From Streptomyces sp. DSM 110735 (lineage in GTDB: Bacteria; Actinomycetota; Actinomycetes; Streptomycetales; Streptomycetaceae), in NCBI RefSeq assembly GCF_016482685.1, contig NZ_JACYHF010000027.1:1-64000 (forward strand): a stretch of 64,000 nt of DNA. The letters are read 5' to 3'. Every line of letters begins with the position of its first letter. Within the stretch, counting starts at the first letter, position 1. Under the pieces are notes generated by a model that saw nothing but the letters and a program-made list of their open reading frames with translations, searched no databases and was not told the DNA's origin. Shown here piece after piece: positions 17,571 through 26,230 of this stretch. The translations under genes were made by a program, and so were the position numbers.

Positions 17571-18743
17571 ATGTCCGACCGCGACCCGCAGCCGGTGGAG
17601 CGTCAACTGCCCACGGAAGAGGCCCGCGATCTGCTCGCGCTCGTCCGTGAGATCGCCCAGCGCGAGATCGCGCCGAAGGCGGCCGAGGAGGAGGACGCCG
17701 CCCGCTTCCCGCGCGAGGTCTTCACCCTGCTCTCGGAGGCGGGCCTGCTCGGTCTGCCCTACGACTCCGAGTACGGCGGAGGGGACCAGCCCTACGAGGT
17801 CTACCTCCAGGTCCTGGAGGAACTCGCCGCCGCCCGCCTCACCGTCGGTCTCGGCGTCAGCGTGCACACGCTCGCCTCGTACGCGCTCGCCGCCCACGGC
17901 ACCAAGCAGCAGCAGGTCGAGCACCTGCCCGCGATGCTCGGCGGCGGTCTGCTCGGCGCCTACTGCCTCTCCGAGCCCGCCTCCGGCTCCGACGCCGCCT
18001 CACTGCGCACCCGCGCCGTCCGCGACGGCGACTCCTGGGTGCTCACCGGCACCAAGGCGTGGATCACCCACGGCGGCATCGCGGACTTCTACACCGTCAT
18101 GGCCCGCACCGGCGAGGACGGTCCGCGCGGCATCACCGCCTTCCTCGTCCCCGGCGACGCCGAGGGGCTGAGCGCCGCCGCGCCCGAGAAGAAGATGGGC
18201 CTCAAGGGCAGCCCCACCGCCCAGGTCCACCTGGACGGCGTCAGGGTCTCCGACGACCGCCGCCTGGGCGAGGAGGGCCAGGGCTTCTCCCTCGCCCTGT
18301 CGGCGCTGGACTCCGGTCGCCTCGGTATCGCCGCGTGCGCCATCGGCGTGGCCCAGGCAGCCCTGGACGCGGCGGTCGGCTACGCCACCGAGCGCAGGCA
18401 GTTCGGCCACCCCATCGCCGACTTCCAGGGGCTGCGCTTCATGATCGCCGACATGGCCACCCAGATCGAGGCGGGCCGCGCGCTGTACCTGGCCGCCGCG
18501 CGGCTGCGTGACGCGGGACTGCCGTTCGCCAAGCAGGCCGCCATGGCCAAGCTGCACTGCACCGACACCGCCATGCGGGTCACCACGGACGCCGTACAGA
18601 TCCTCGGCGGCTACGGCTACACCGCCGACTTCCCGGCCGAGCGCTACATGCGCGAGGCCAAGGTGCTCCAGATCGTCGAGGGCACCAACCAGATCCAGCG
18701 GATGGTCATCGCCCGTCATGTGGCGGGCCCTGAGGCTCGCTGA
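17571..18743 (+). CDS. acyl-CoA dehydrogenase
   Basis: This FAD enzyme of 390 residues introduces a trans-2,3 double bond into acyl-CoA. Both family signatures are present: YCLSEPASGSDAASLRTRA (about 127-145) and QILGGYGYTADFPAERYMRE (about 344-363), with the expected catalytic Glu in QIVEGTNQIQ (about 371). Three domains of normal size are recognisable. ATG at 17571 follows AGGGAGGAG. Chain-length preference is not readable. It is convergent with a small minus-strand ORF whose end overlaps it by 38 bp. Confidence 0.93.
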   Translation: MSDRDPQPVERQLPTEEARDLLALVREIAQREIAPKAAEEEDAARFPREVFTLLSEAGLLGLPYDSEYGGGDQPYEVYLQVLEELAAARLTVGLGVSVHTLASYALAAHGTKQQQVEHLPAMLGGGLLGAYCLSEPASGSDAASLRTRAVRDGDSWVLTGTKAWITHGGIADFYTVMARTGEDGPRGITAFLVPGDAEGLSAAAPEKKMGLKGSPTAQVHLDGVRVSDDRRLGEEGQGFSLALSALDSGRLGIAACAIGVAQAALDAAVGYATERRQFGHPIADFQGLRFMIADMATQIEAGRALYLAAARLRDAGLPFAKQAAMAKLHCTDTAMRVTTDAVQILGGYGYTADFPAERYMREAKVLQIVEGTNQIQRMVIARHVAGPEAR

Positions 18744-18948
18744 ACTGCCCCCTGACCACCTGCGGGGCCGCCAGCTCGACCCACTCCGGGTCGTGGCGGC
18801 CAGGCAGCGTGCGGCCCCGGTCGGCCCAGGTGCGCATCATCTCCCGGTAGATGGGCGGGTCCTGCGGCGGCTGGGGCGCGGCCGGTTCCGCGGGCCGTGG
18901 GACGAGGGGCCGGCGCTGACGCCCGGTGGCCGTGTGCATGGGGGTCAT
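18706..18948 (-). CDS. small proline/arginine-rich hypothetical protein
   Basis: An 80-residue reading frame with a proline-rich N-terminus and a more structured centre, PIYREMMRTWADRGRTLPGR, ending DPEWVELAAPQVV. The centre reads like a real conserved small protein, but I recognise no family. The 3' end overlaps the acyl-CoA dehydrogenase gene by 38 bp on the opposite strand. The ribosome binding site is weak (CCAGG) and an alternative ATG lies three codons in. It could be spurious. Confidence 0.45.
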   Translation of the reverse strand: MTPMHTATGRQRRPLVPRPAEPAAPQPPQDPPIYREMMRTWADRGRTLPGRHDPEWVELAAPQVVRGQFSEPQGPPHDGR

Positions 18949-19038
18949 GCCTGGCCAACGCGGGCGCGCCCGCCGGGGTCACCCCCGCGCCAAATCGAGC
19001 GTCAGTCCACCCGCGTCGGCCGCCGCTGCCCGCCCCGG

Positions 19039-19122
19039 TTCACCCGTACGGCAGGCCACTTCACCCGCACGGGGTCACACCTCACCCGTACGGCACAACG
19101 CCCCGCTCGAACGGCACAACGC
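19039..19122. repeat. 21-bp tandem repeat array, four units
   Basis: Units of exactly 21 bp begin at 19039, 19060, 19081 and 19102. The first three share TTCACCCGTACGG (one or two changes); the third and fourth share ACGGCACAACGC. The period is a multiple of three and all frames stay open, but no convincing gene covers it. It lies in the 237-bp gap between two small minus-strand genes. Confidence 0.7.
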
Positions 19123-19162
19123 CCCGCCCTCCGGCGCAGCGCGCACCGGAAGGCGGGGCGTT
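19118..19162 (-). terminator. terminator hairpin after the 150-residue gene
   Basis: AACGCCCCGCC (19118-19128) pairs with 19152-19162, and CCGG (19131-19134) with 19146-19149, leaving one C-A mismatch. It is just downstream of the minus-strand gene ending at 19186. Confidence 0.6.
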
Positions 19163-19185
19163 CGTTCGTCTGAAGAAGGGGGGGC

Positions 19186-19638
19186 TCAGGCGGCCCGGTC
19201 GCGCATCGTCGGTACGCGCATCGGGCGCGAGCCCGGACCGCCGACGTGCGAGAAGGGCTGGGTGCGCCAGTCCAGACCCTGGGGGAGCGTCAGCAGCAGG
19301 GCGGTGTCCTGCTCCTGCGGCGCGGCGGACGCGTCGGCCGGGCGGGCGTCCGCCGCCGCGCGACCGGTGCCCGAGCAGGCCGTGAGGCCGAACGGGTTCC
19401 ACGGCGAGGCACACCGCGCGTGCTCCGGCAGGACCTCCTCGTCCGCGAGGAGCGCGATGGGCTGCGCGCAGTCCGGGCAGATCACCCGGTACATCTCGAA
19501 CGTGTCGTAGGTGTCCTCGGCGTCCACCAGGCTCTCGGCGTCGTCGTCGAAGTCGGGTTCGACGTACTCCGGAACGGGCTCGACGACGCGCGGCTGCCGC
19601 CGGGCGGCGGGACGGACGGGGCGCTTGACACTCTGCAT
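19186..19638 (-). CDS. hypothetical protein with possible zinc-binding segment
   Basis: The 150-residue protein has a basic N-terminus, a strongly acidic stretch (EPDFDDDAESLVDAEDTYD, about 27-45) and then MYRVICPDCAQPIALLADEE. With the later Cys in HARCASPW and LTACSG, this may form a small zinc site. The C-terminus is less ordered. ATG at 19638 follows GGGGGAGA, a strong ribosome binding site. I do not recognise the family. A hairpin follows the stop. Confidence 0.72.
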   Translation of the reverse strand: MQSVKRPVRPAARRQPRVVEPVPEYVEPDFDDDAESLVDAEDTYDTFEMYRVICPDCAQPIALLADEEVLPEHARCASPWNPFGLTACSGTGRAAADARPADASAAPQEQDTALLLTLPQGLDWRTQPFSHVGGPGSRPMRVPTMRDRAA

Positions 19639-19846
19639 GGGAATCTCCCCCTAAGGCTGGGCCGTGAAGGCACTGCGGCCTTGACCACAGCAAGCACTTC
19701 CCGTCCACTCTCGGCGGTAATCGTGAGAACATCACGCAGCGCGCACAAGTCCTGTGGTGTTCGTCACATGGCTGGGTGAGCGTACCCCGCATGACCTGCG
19801 CAGCTCGGGTACCGGAAAGGATCGCGCGGCCTGTAGGTTCAGCGGC

Positions 19847-20287
19847 ATGGAGGAGCTGGACCGTCAGATCGTGGAGCTGCTCGTCAAGGACGGGCGCATG
19901 AGCTACACCGACCTGGGCAAGGCCACGGGCCTGTCCACGTCGGCCGTGCACCAGCGGGTGCGCCGGCTCGAACAGCGGGGCGTCATCCGCGGCTACGCGG
20001 CCGTCGTCGACCCCGAGGCCGTCGGACTGCCGCTGACCGCCTTCATCTCGGTCAAACCCTTCGACCCCAGCGCCCCGGACGACATCGCGGAACGCCTCGC
20101 GGGCGTCCCCGAGATCGAGGCGTGCCACAGCGTCGCGGGGGACGAGAACTACATCCTCAAGGTCCGCGTGGCCACCCCGCACGAGCTGGAGGAGCTGCTC
20201 GCCCGGCTCCGCTCGCTCGCCGGGGTCTCCACCCGCACCACGGTCGTGCTCTCCACGCCGTACGAGTCGCGCCCGCCGAGGATCTGA
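19847..20287 (+). CDS. Lrp/AsnC family transcriptional regulator
   Basis: The 146-residue regulator starts MEELDRQIVELLVKDGRMSYTD with the AsnC-type helix-turn-helix at about 18-45 (DLGKATGLSTSAVHQRVRRL). A RAM ligand-binding domain follows (about 65-140). Such proteins form dimers to octamers and sense amino acids. ATG at 19847 is supported by TAGGTT at 19834-19839, which would place the transcript start at or next to the ATG, giving a leaderless mRNA; no good -35 box is visible. A longer in-frame reading from 19754 is not used. An amidohydrolase gene follows 63 bp downstream. Confidence 0.9.
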   Translation: MEELDRQIVELLVKDGRMSYTDLGKATGLSTSAVHQRVRRLEQRGVIRGYAAVVDPEAVGLPLTAFISVKPFDPSAPDDIAERLAGVPEIEACHSVAGDENYILKVRVATPHELEELLARLRSLAGVSTRTTVVLSTPYESRPPRI

Positions 20288-20350
20288 CCCCGCCGGTCCC
20301 CGTCCGCCCCGGTTCCCGCCCTCCCGCGCGCACGCGAGAGACTGTGGGAC

Positions 20351-21970
20351 ATGAGTGACCAGTGCGCCGACCCCACGAGCGACCCCGAGACCGTCCTGCT
20401 GCGCCGGGGCGAGGTCCACAGCCCCGCCGACCCCTTCGCCACCGCGATGGTCGTGGAGCGCGGCCAGGTCGCCTGGGTCGGCTCCGAGGGCGCCGCCGAC
20501 GCCTTCGCGGACGGCGTGGACCAGGTGATCGACCTCGACGGCGCCCTCGTCACCCCGGCTTTCACCGACGCCCACGTCCACACCACGGCCACCGGTCTCG
20601 CGCTGACCGGGCTCGACCTCTCCGACGTGCCGTCCCTGGAGGCGGCACTCGACCGGGTCCGCGCCTTCGCCGCCGAGCGCCCCGCCGACCGGGTGCTCCT
20701 CGGTCACGGCTGGGACGCCGCCCGCTGGCCCGGCGGTCGCGCGCCGACCCGCGCGGAGCTGGACGCAGCGACCGGCGGCCGTCCCCTGTACCTCTCCCGC
20801 GCCGACGTCCACTCGGCCGTCGTCAGCACCGCCCTGCTTGACCTCGTACCCGCCACTGTGGACCGCGCCGACGCGCCGCTCACCGCCGACGACCACCACG
20901 CCGTCCGCGAGGCAGCCTTCGCCGCGCTCACCCCCGCCCAGCGCGCCGAGGCACAGCGCGCGGCGCTCGACCGCGCCGCCTCCCTCGGCATCGGCTCCGT
21001 CCACGAGTGCGGCGGACCCGCCATCTCCTCCGAGGACGACTTCACCGGGCTGCTGAAGCTCGCCGCCGAACGCCCCGGACCCCGCGTCGTCGGCTACTGG
21101 GCCGAACAGGACGTCGACAAGGCGCGCGCCCTCGGCGCCCTCGGCGCGGCGGGCGACCTCTTCGTGGACGGCGCCCTCGGCTCCCACACCGCCTGTCTGC
21201 ACCAGCCGTACGCCGACGACACCGCCCGCACCGGCACCGCCTACCTGGACGCCGACGCGGTCGCCGCCCATGTCGTCGCCTGCACCGAGGCGGGTCTCCA
21301 GGCGGGCTTCCACGCCATCGGGGACGCGGCTGTCGGCGCCGTCGTGGAGGGGATGCGCGCCGCCGCCGAGAAGGTCGGGCTCGCCCGGGTCCGCGCCGCC
21401 CGGCACCGCGTCGAGCACGCCGAGATGCTCACGCCCGAGACCGTCGCCGCCTTCGCCGAGCTGGGTCTGATCGCCTCCGTACAGCCCGCCTTCGACGCGG
21501 TCTGGGGCGGCGAGGACGGCATGTACGCCGCTCGGCTCGGCGCCGAGCGCGCCCGCACCCTCAACCCCTTCGCCGCCCTGCTGCGCGCCGGGGTGCCGCT
21601 CGCCTTCGGCTCCGACAGCCCGGTCACCCCGCTCGACCCCTGGGGCACCGTCCGCGCCGCCGCCTTCCACCGGACCCCGGAACACCGGGTCTCGGTGCGC
21701 GCCGCGTTCACCGCGCACACGCGCGGCGGCTGGCGGGCCATCGGGCGCGACGACGCGGGCGTCCTGGTGCCCGGCGCCCCGGCCGACTACGCCGTCTGGC
21801 ACACCGGCGAACTGGTCGTCCAGGCCCCCGACGACCGGGTCGCCCGCTGGTCCACCGACCCCCGCTCCGGCACCCCCGGCCTGCCTGACCTGGGACCCGA
21901 CCGCGAACTGCCCGTCTGCCTGCGCACGGTGGTCGGCGGCCGGACGGTGTACGTACGGCCGGGCGAGTGA
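20351..21970 (+). CDS. amidohydrolase family protein (YtcJ-like)
   Basis: The 539-residue metal-dependent hydrolase shows the family landmarks in order: a composite N-terminal beta sandwich, the metal-binding TDAHVHTTATG (about 74-84), ECGGPAIS, FVDGALGSH, the helix with AGFHAIGDAAV, RVEHAEML and AFGSDSPVTPLDPW (about 418-431). This matches the YtcJ/exoenzyme-regulatory-protein branch, which hydrolyses C-N bonds of unknown substrates. It lies 63 bp after the Lrp-type regulator, which may control it. Confidence 0.85.
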   Translation: MSDQCADPTSDPETVLLRRGEVHSPADPFATAMVVERGQVAWVGSEGAADAFADGVDQVIDLDGALVTPAFTDAHVHTTATGLALTGLDLSDVPSLEAALDRVRAFAAERPADRVLLGHGWDAARWPGGRAPTRAELDAATGGRPLYLSRADVHSAVVSTALLDLVPATVDRADAPLTADDHHAVREAAFAALTPAQRAEAQRAALDRAASLGIGSVHECGGPAISSEDDFTGLLKLAAERPGPRVVGYWAEQDVDKARALGALGAAGDLFVDGALGSHTACLHQPYADDTARTGTAYLDADAVAAHVVACTEAGLQAGFHAIGDAAVGAVVEGMRAAAEKVGLARVRAARHRVEHAEMLTPETVAAFAELGLIASVQPAFDAVWGGEDGMYAARLGAERARTLNPFAALLRAGVPLAFGSDSPVTPLDPWGTVRAAAFHRTPEHRVSVRAAFTAHTRGGWRAIGRDDAGVLVPGAPADYAVWHTGELVVQAPDDRVARWSTDPRSGTPGLPDLGPDRELPVCLRTVVGGRTVYVRPGE

Positions 21971-22554
21971 TCTACGACGGCGGCGCCGACCGGGGTCCGC
22001 GCCGCCGCACCGCCGCCCGACCTGCGCATCCTTGCGACAAGCACGAAGCGCGCCGGTGTTTGCGCAGGCCACAGGGCTGTTGACAGTCGACGGCGGGCGC
22101 CCGGTAGGTTCGGCCGCGTCCACCACCGGACGCCCGGCCGCCGAGTGTTCGCGTACTCGTCGCAGCGCCGCTGGGTCAGGGACGGTGTGCCGCCGCACCG
22201 GGGCACCGTCGCTGGGAGCCAGGCTCAGCGCCCGCGCCGACGGGGGAACGCTCCGCCGGCCGGCCAGGTGTGACCCGGGTGGGGCCCGGTCGCTCAGTAG
22301 ACAACGGCTCTCGGTCGACCCGCAGCCAGCGGGTCCCAGGTCGGCCCGAAGGGCGCCGGGCCCCCATCCGCAGCGGACCACCGGCGGTGACCGCCGACTG
22401 TGACCACCGGCGGCGGACACCGTGACATCGGCGACGAAAATCCCGTTCCTACCCAACTCTTGCGCTCTCGACACCACCGTAGGAATGTGCTGTCACGTCA
22501 TCGCAGGCGGTGACCACTATGGTGGACGCCTGCGTACGACATGAAGGGGCAGCA
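21971..22554. other. 584-bp non-coding gap with no clear feature
   Basis: No convincing gene, RNA or terminator was found; short open frames here have random-looking composition. AT content rises near 22440-22500, just upstream of the mannosyltransferase gene. TATGGT at 22518-22523 could be its -10 box, which would give a leader of about 25 nt, but no clear -35 pairs with it. Confidence 0.5.
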
Positions 22555-23400
22555 GTGAACGACGGCGAGACCCTCGCGGCCACGGCCCGGGGGAGGCAGT
22601 TCGGCCCGCTCGGCACGGTCCTGGTGATCATTCCGACCTACAACGAGGCGGAGAACATCAAGGCGATCGTGGGCCGGGTACGCAAGGCCGTCCCCGCGGC
22701 ACACGTCCTCGTGGCGGACGACAACAGCCCCGACGGCACCGGCAAGCTCGCCGACGAGCTGGCGGCGGCGGACGACCACGTCAAGGTGCTGCACCGCAAG
22801 GGCAAGGAGGGGCTCGGCGCCGCCTACCTCGCGGGCTTCCGCTGGGGTCTGGAGCACGACTACGGCGTCCTGGTCGAGATGGACGCCGACGGCTCCCACC
22901 AGCCCGAGGAACTGCCCCGTCTGCTCACCGCGCTCAAGGGCGCCGACCTGGTGCTCGGCTCCCGCTGGGTGCCCGGCGGGCGGGTGGTCAACTGGCCCAG
23001 GTCCCGCGAGGCCATCTCGCGCGGCGGCAGCCTCTACTCCCGCCTCGCCCTGGACCTGCCGCTGCGCGACATCACCGGCGGCTACCGCGCCTTCCGCCGC
23101 GAGACCCTGGAGGGGCTCGGTCTGGAGGAGGTCGCCTCGCAGGGCTACTGCTTCCAGGTCGACCTGGCCCGGCGCTCGGTCAAGGCGGGCTACCACGTGG
23201 TCGAGGTGCCCATCACCTTCGTGGAGCGCGAGTTCGGCGACTCCAAGATGAGCAAGGACATCCTCGTCGAGGCGCTGTGGCGGGTCACCGCGTGGGGCGT
23301 GGGGGACCGGGTGAACAAGCTCAGGACCAAGGGCGCCGACAAGCCAGCGACCGGGGCCGGCGCCCCTGCCGCTGCCAAGGACACCGCCAAGGGCGAGTAG
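22555..23400 (+). CDS. ppm1: polyprenol monophosphomannose synthase (Ppm1-type GT2)
   Basis: The enzyme transfers mannose from GDP-mannose to polyprenyl phosphate at the inner face of the membrane, supplying lipid-linked mannose for protein O-mannosylation. The 281-residue protein is a GT-A family 2 glycosyltransferase: VLVIIPTYNEAENI (about 22-35), VADDNSPDGTG, the metal-binding MDADGSHQPE (about 109-118), and GSRWVPGG. It lacks the membrane domain seen in some fused homologues; the tail is Lys/Ala-rich. GTG at 22555 with AAGGGGC upstream is preferred over an in-frame start at 22510. Confidence 0.92.
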   Translation: MNDGETLAATARGRQFGPLGTVLVIIPTYNEAENIKAIVGRVRKAVPAAHVLVADDNSPDGTGKLADELAAADDHVKVLHRKGKEGLGAAYLAGFRWGLEHDYGVLVEMDADGSHQPEELPRLLTALKGADLVLGSRWVPGGRVVNWPRSREAISRGGSLYSRLALDLPLRDITGGYRAFRRETLEGLGLEEVASQGYCFQVDLARRSVKAGYHVVEVPITFVEREFGDSKMSKDILVEALWRVTAWGVGDRVNKLRTKGADKPATGAGAPAAAKDTAKGE

Positions 23401-23475
23401 CCCCGCTGGGCCCGGTCCTTCGGGGACGATCACCCCCTTATCCCGCGCTGAGCCGGGCCCAGGCACACTGGAAGC

Positions 23476-24048
23476 ATGACGACTGGCGCCTCCACCCCTC
23501 CGCAGACCGGCCGGACCCGGCGCTCGGCCCTGCGCCGCTATCTGCCACTCGGCATCGCCGCCTGGATCGTGCTGGAGATCTGGCTGCTGGTCCTGGTCGC
23601 GAACGCGGCCGGGGGACTGGCCGTGTTCCTGCTGCTGGTGGCGGGCTTCGTCGCGGGCGCCGTCGTCGTCAAGCGCGCGGGGCGCCGCGCCTTCCGCAAC
23701 CTGGACGAGGCACTGCGCCGCGGCACCGCCCCCTCGGACGGCACCGCTCCCGCCTCCGGCGGCGGCAACGGTCTGCTGATGCTCGCGGGTCTGCTCCTGA
23801 TGATCCCCGGCATGCTCTCCGACGTCGCCGGGCTGCTTCTGCTGCTGCCCCCGGTCCAGACCCTCGTACGCCGCCGCACCGAGCACCTGGTCAACCGCAA
23901 GCTGCGCGTGGCCGCCCCCGGCTCCCTCGGCGACGCCTTCCAGCAGGCCCGCATCCACCGCCCCGACGGCAAGGTCGTCCAGGGCGAGGTCGTCCGCGAA
24001 CACCGCGACGACCCCACCGACGAGCCCCGCCCGCCCCTGAACCGCTGA
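23476..24048 (+). CDS. fxsA: FxsA family membrane protein
   Basis: The 190-residue protein has two adjacent N-terminal transmembrane segments (about 20-65). A third hydrophobic stretch contains GLLLMIPGMLSDVAGLLLLLPP (about 100-122), the signature of FxsA (suppressor of F exclusion of phage T7 in E. coli). The cytoplasmic tail is charged. The cellular role is unclear. It is convergent with rbpA across a shared terminator. Confidence 0.88.
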   Translation: MTTGASTPPQTGRTRRSALRRYLPLGIAAWIVLEIWLLVLVANAAGGLAVFLLLVAGFVAGAVVVKRAGRRAFRNLDEALRRGTAPSDGTAPASGGGNGLLMLAGLLLMIPGMLSDVAGLLLLLPPVQTLVRRRTEHLVNRKLRVAAPGSLGDAFQQARIHRPDGKVVQGEVVREHRDDPTDEPRPPLNR

Positions 24049-24115
24049 CCGCGCTGACCGCGGCAGCCGTCCCGCCGGGACACGGACGGCCGACGAGGGT
24101 GCCCGGACACACAGA

Positions 24116-24160
24116 AACCGCGGGCGCCGTACATCGCGAAGATGTACGGCGCCCGCGGTT
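24116..24160. terminator. bidirectional terminator between fxsA and rbpA
   Basis: The 20 bases 24116-24135 pair perfectly with 24141-24160 around the loop GCGAA. The placement between convergent genes suits transcription stop from both sides. Confidence 0.85.
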
Positions 24161-24186
24161 CTCGTGCGTGCTTGCCCCCGGAGGGG

Positions 24187-24561
24187 TTACGCGGACTTGC
24201 GGCTGTCGCGCGGGTGTACGGCGATGTTCATCGCCCCCGAGCGCAGGACCGCCAGGCGCTCCTCGAGGACCTCTTCGAGCTCCTCACGGGTGCGCCGCTC
24301 CATCAGCATGTCCCAGTGGGTACGCGCGGGCTTGGCCTTCTTCTCCTCAGGGCCGTCGCCGTCGACCAGGAGTGCCTGGGCGCCGCAGACCTTGCACTCC
24401 CACTCCGGCGGAATCTCCGCCTCGACCGAGAAGGGCATCTCGAAGCGATGCCCCTTCTCACATGCGTACTCCACGGCCTGGCGCGGGGCCAGGTCGATGC
24501 CGCGGTCCGTCTCGTAGCTGGTCACCACGAGGCGCGTACCGCGAAGAGCTCGCTCACTCAT
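24187..24561 (-). CDS. rbpA: RNA polymerase-binding protein RbpA
   Basis: RbpA binds the RNA polymerase holoenzyme and principal sigma factors in actinobacteria and stabilises the open complex. The 124-residue protein shows the conserved core: GTRLVVTSYETDRG (about 8-21), the zinc-associated ACEKGHRFEMPF and PEWECKVCGAQA (about 33-63), a basic linker and the sigma-interaction helix ERRTREELEEVLEERLAVLR (about 88-107). ATG at 24561 follows AGGCACG-type weak spacing. A SigR-type promoter sits upstream, consistent with the known oxidative-stress control of rbpA in S. coelicolor. Confidence 0.96.
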   Translation of the reverse strand: MSERALRGTRLVVTSYETDRGIDLAPRQAVEYACEKGHRFEMPFSVEAEIPPEWECKVCGAQALLVDGDGPEEKKAKPARTHWDMLMERRTREELEEVLEERLAVLRSGAMNIAVHPRDSRKSA

Positions 24562-24622
24562 GAATCGTGCCTCCCGGGCTTGTCGCCCACAGGACAGGTG
24601 TCGCTGTCGTCGTCATCCGGTC

Positions 24623-24648
24623 AACGTCCGGTCGGCGGTAAAGATTCC
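24623..24648 (-). promoter_or_regulatory. SigR-type promoter of rbpA
   Basis: On the minus strand GGAAT (24648-24644), exactly 18 nt, then GTT (24625-24623). This is the SigR (disulfide-stress sigma factor) consensus GGAAT-N18-GTT. It would give an rbpA leader of about 50 nt. Confidence 0.8.
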
Positions 24649-24816
24649 CGTTCAGGGTCATGCGTCGCCGTCGTAGCCGCCCCTTGTTCTACCCACAGGC
24701 GCCCGGTTTGTCACATCTGACAGCAGATGTCACCCAGCGTTTCGCTGGCTTTGACGCGCAGTAACGGTACGCCTGGCAGGCCAAACGCGTACACTACCGC
24801 CCTTTCGTGTGGAACG

Positions 24817-26163
24817 CTAAATCCTGTCCGGAACCGGATTCCCCGCCTCGTCGATCGCACGCCGCACCGGTACCCGGGCCAGCAGGACGAAGCCGATGAC
24901 GAAGAAGGCGACCAGCGACACGATCGCCGAACGGTAGCTCCCGGTGAGCTGGTAGGTCAGCCCGAACAGCAGGGGACCGAGCCAGCTCATGCCCCGGTCG
25001 CTCAGTTCGTACGCGGAGAAGTACTCCGCCTCCTTGCCCGGCGGGACCAGGTGCGAGAACAGCGAGCGGGACAGCGCCTGGCTGCCGCCGAGGACCAGAC
25101 CGATGGCACCGGCGAGCACGAAGAACCACACCGGCACCCGGGCGGGCAGGAAGTACCCGGCGCCCAGCGTCAGCGTCCATGCCACCAGCGAGCCGAGCAC
25201 CGTGCGCTGCGCGCCGTAGATCCGGGCGAGGCGCCCCATGGTCAGCGCGCCCGCCACCGCGAGCACCTGGACCAGGAGGACCGCGCCGATCAGCGTGGAC
25301 TGGCCGAGGCGCAGCTCCTCCGAGCCGTAGACCGACGCCTGGGTGATCACCGTCTGGATGCCGTCGTTGTAGACCAGGTAGGCGAGCAGGAAGGCGAGGG
25401 TGCGCGGGTGGCGGCGCATGTCCCGGACGGTCGCCGCGAGCTGGCGCAGACCGGTGGGCGCGGCGGCGGGCACGCGCGCGTGCCGGTCGCGCAGGGCGCG
25501 CAGCGGTACGAGCGTGAAGGCGCCCCACCACAGCCCGGCCGAGGCCAGGCAGATCCGCACCGCCTCCGTCTGGGACAGACCGAAGGAGTCGTGCGCGGAG
25601 AAGAGCACCAGGTCGGCGACGAGGACCAGGGACCCGGACGCGTAGCCGAACGCCCAGCCGCGCGAGGAGACCGCGTCGCGTTCGGCGGGCGCGGAGATCT
25701 GCGGCAGATAGGCGTTGTAGAGCATCATCCCGACCGACTGCGCCGCGTTGGCGACGATCAGGAGGAGCCCGCCGAGCAGATAGCGGTTGCCGTCCAGGAA
25801 GAACATGCCGGTCGTCGCGGCCGCCCCGGTGTACGCGGCGGCGGCCAGCAGCGGCTTCTTGCGGCCGGTGCGGTCGGCGGCGCTGCCGACCAGCGGCATG
25901 ATCAGCACGGCCACGATCACCGACAGGGAGACCGAGTACGCGAAGAACGAGCCCGCGCGCACCGGGATGCCGAGCGGGTGGACGTACCCCTCGGGGTCGG
26001 CCGCGTCGCGGGCGACCGCGGTGAGGTACGGGCCGAGGAACACGGTCAGGACGCTCGTCGAATAGACCGAGCACGCCCAGTCGTAGAAGTACCAGCCGCG
26101 CTGTTCGCGCCGCAGTCCGGCGGCCTCGTCGGCCACCTCCGCCCGCACGGTGTCGGTGCCCAC
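24817..26163 (-). CDS. UMF1/ATG22-type major facilitator transporter
   Basis: The 448-residue protein has about 12 transmembrane helices. It begins with RREQRGWYFYDWACSVYSTS, the motif of the UMF1 (ATG22-like) MFS family, and carries GSAADRTGRKKP between helices 2 and 3. The substrate is unknown; amino acid or small-molecule efflux is the family expectation. GTG at 26163 with GCGAGGG upstream is chosen. The frame extends to 26265 through a terminator hairpin and is not used. Confidence 0.86.
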   Translation of the reverse strand: MGTDTVRAEVADEAAGLRREQRGWYFYDWACSVYSTSVLTVFLGPYLTAVARDAADPEGYVHPLGIPVRAGSFFAYSVSLSVIVAVLIMPLVGSAADRTGRKKPLLAAAAYTGAAATTGMFFLDGNRYLLGGLLLIVANAAQSVGMMLYNAYLPQISAPAERDAVSSRGWAFGYASGSLVLVADLVLFSAHDSFGLSQTEAVRICLASAGLWWGAFTLVPLRALRDRHARVPAAAPTGLRQLAATVRDMRRHPRTLAFLLAYLVYNDGIQTVITQASVYGSEELRLGQSTLIGAVLLVQVLAVAGALTMGRLARIYGAQRTVLGSLVAWTLTLGAGYFLPARVPVWFFVLAGAIGLVLGGSQALSRSLFSHLVPPGKEAEYFSAYELSDRGMSWLGPLLFGLTYQLTGSYRSAIVSLVAFFVIGFVLLARVPVRRAIDEAGNPVPDRI

Positions 26164-26168
26164 CCCGC

Positions 26169-26218
26169 GCCCTCGCTTCCCCGCCGCAGTGCCGTGCGCG
26201 CGGCGGGGAAGCGAGGGC
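26169..26218 (-). terminator. terminator hairpin between GDPD and MFS genes
   Basis: A 19-bp perfect stem (26169-26187 with 26200-26218) and 12-nt loop lie 13 nt after the glycerophosphodiesterase stop and only 6 nt before the transporter start. It may end the upstream transcript and also shield the transporter's ribosome binding site. Confidence 0.75.
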
Positions 26219-26230
26219 ACCCCGGGCGGT

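Noticed and set aside
19039..19122. CRISPR array
   Set aside because: The 21-bp units are contiguous without unique spacers and there are no cas genes.
19082..22477. Open frame of 1131 codons on the minus strand
   Set aside because: It runs across the amidohydrolase and Lrp genes and the 21-bp repeats, with no recognisable domain; the plus-strand genes have clear motifs.
21971..22554. tRNA or small gene in the 584-bp gap
   Set aside because: No cloverleaf with a TTCGA-type T-loop was found, and the short frames have random composition.
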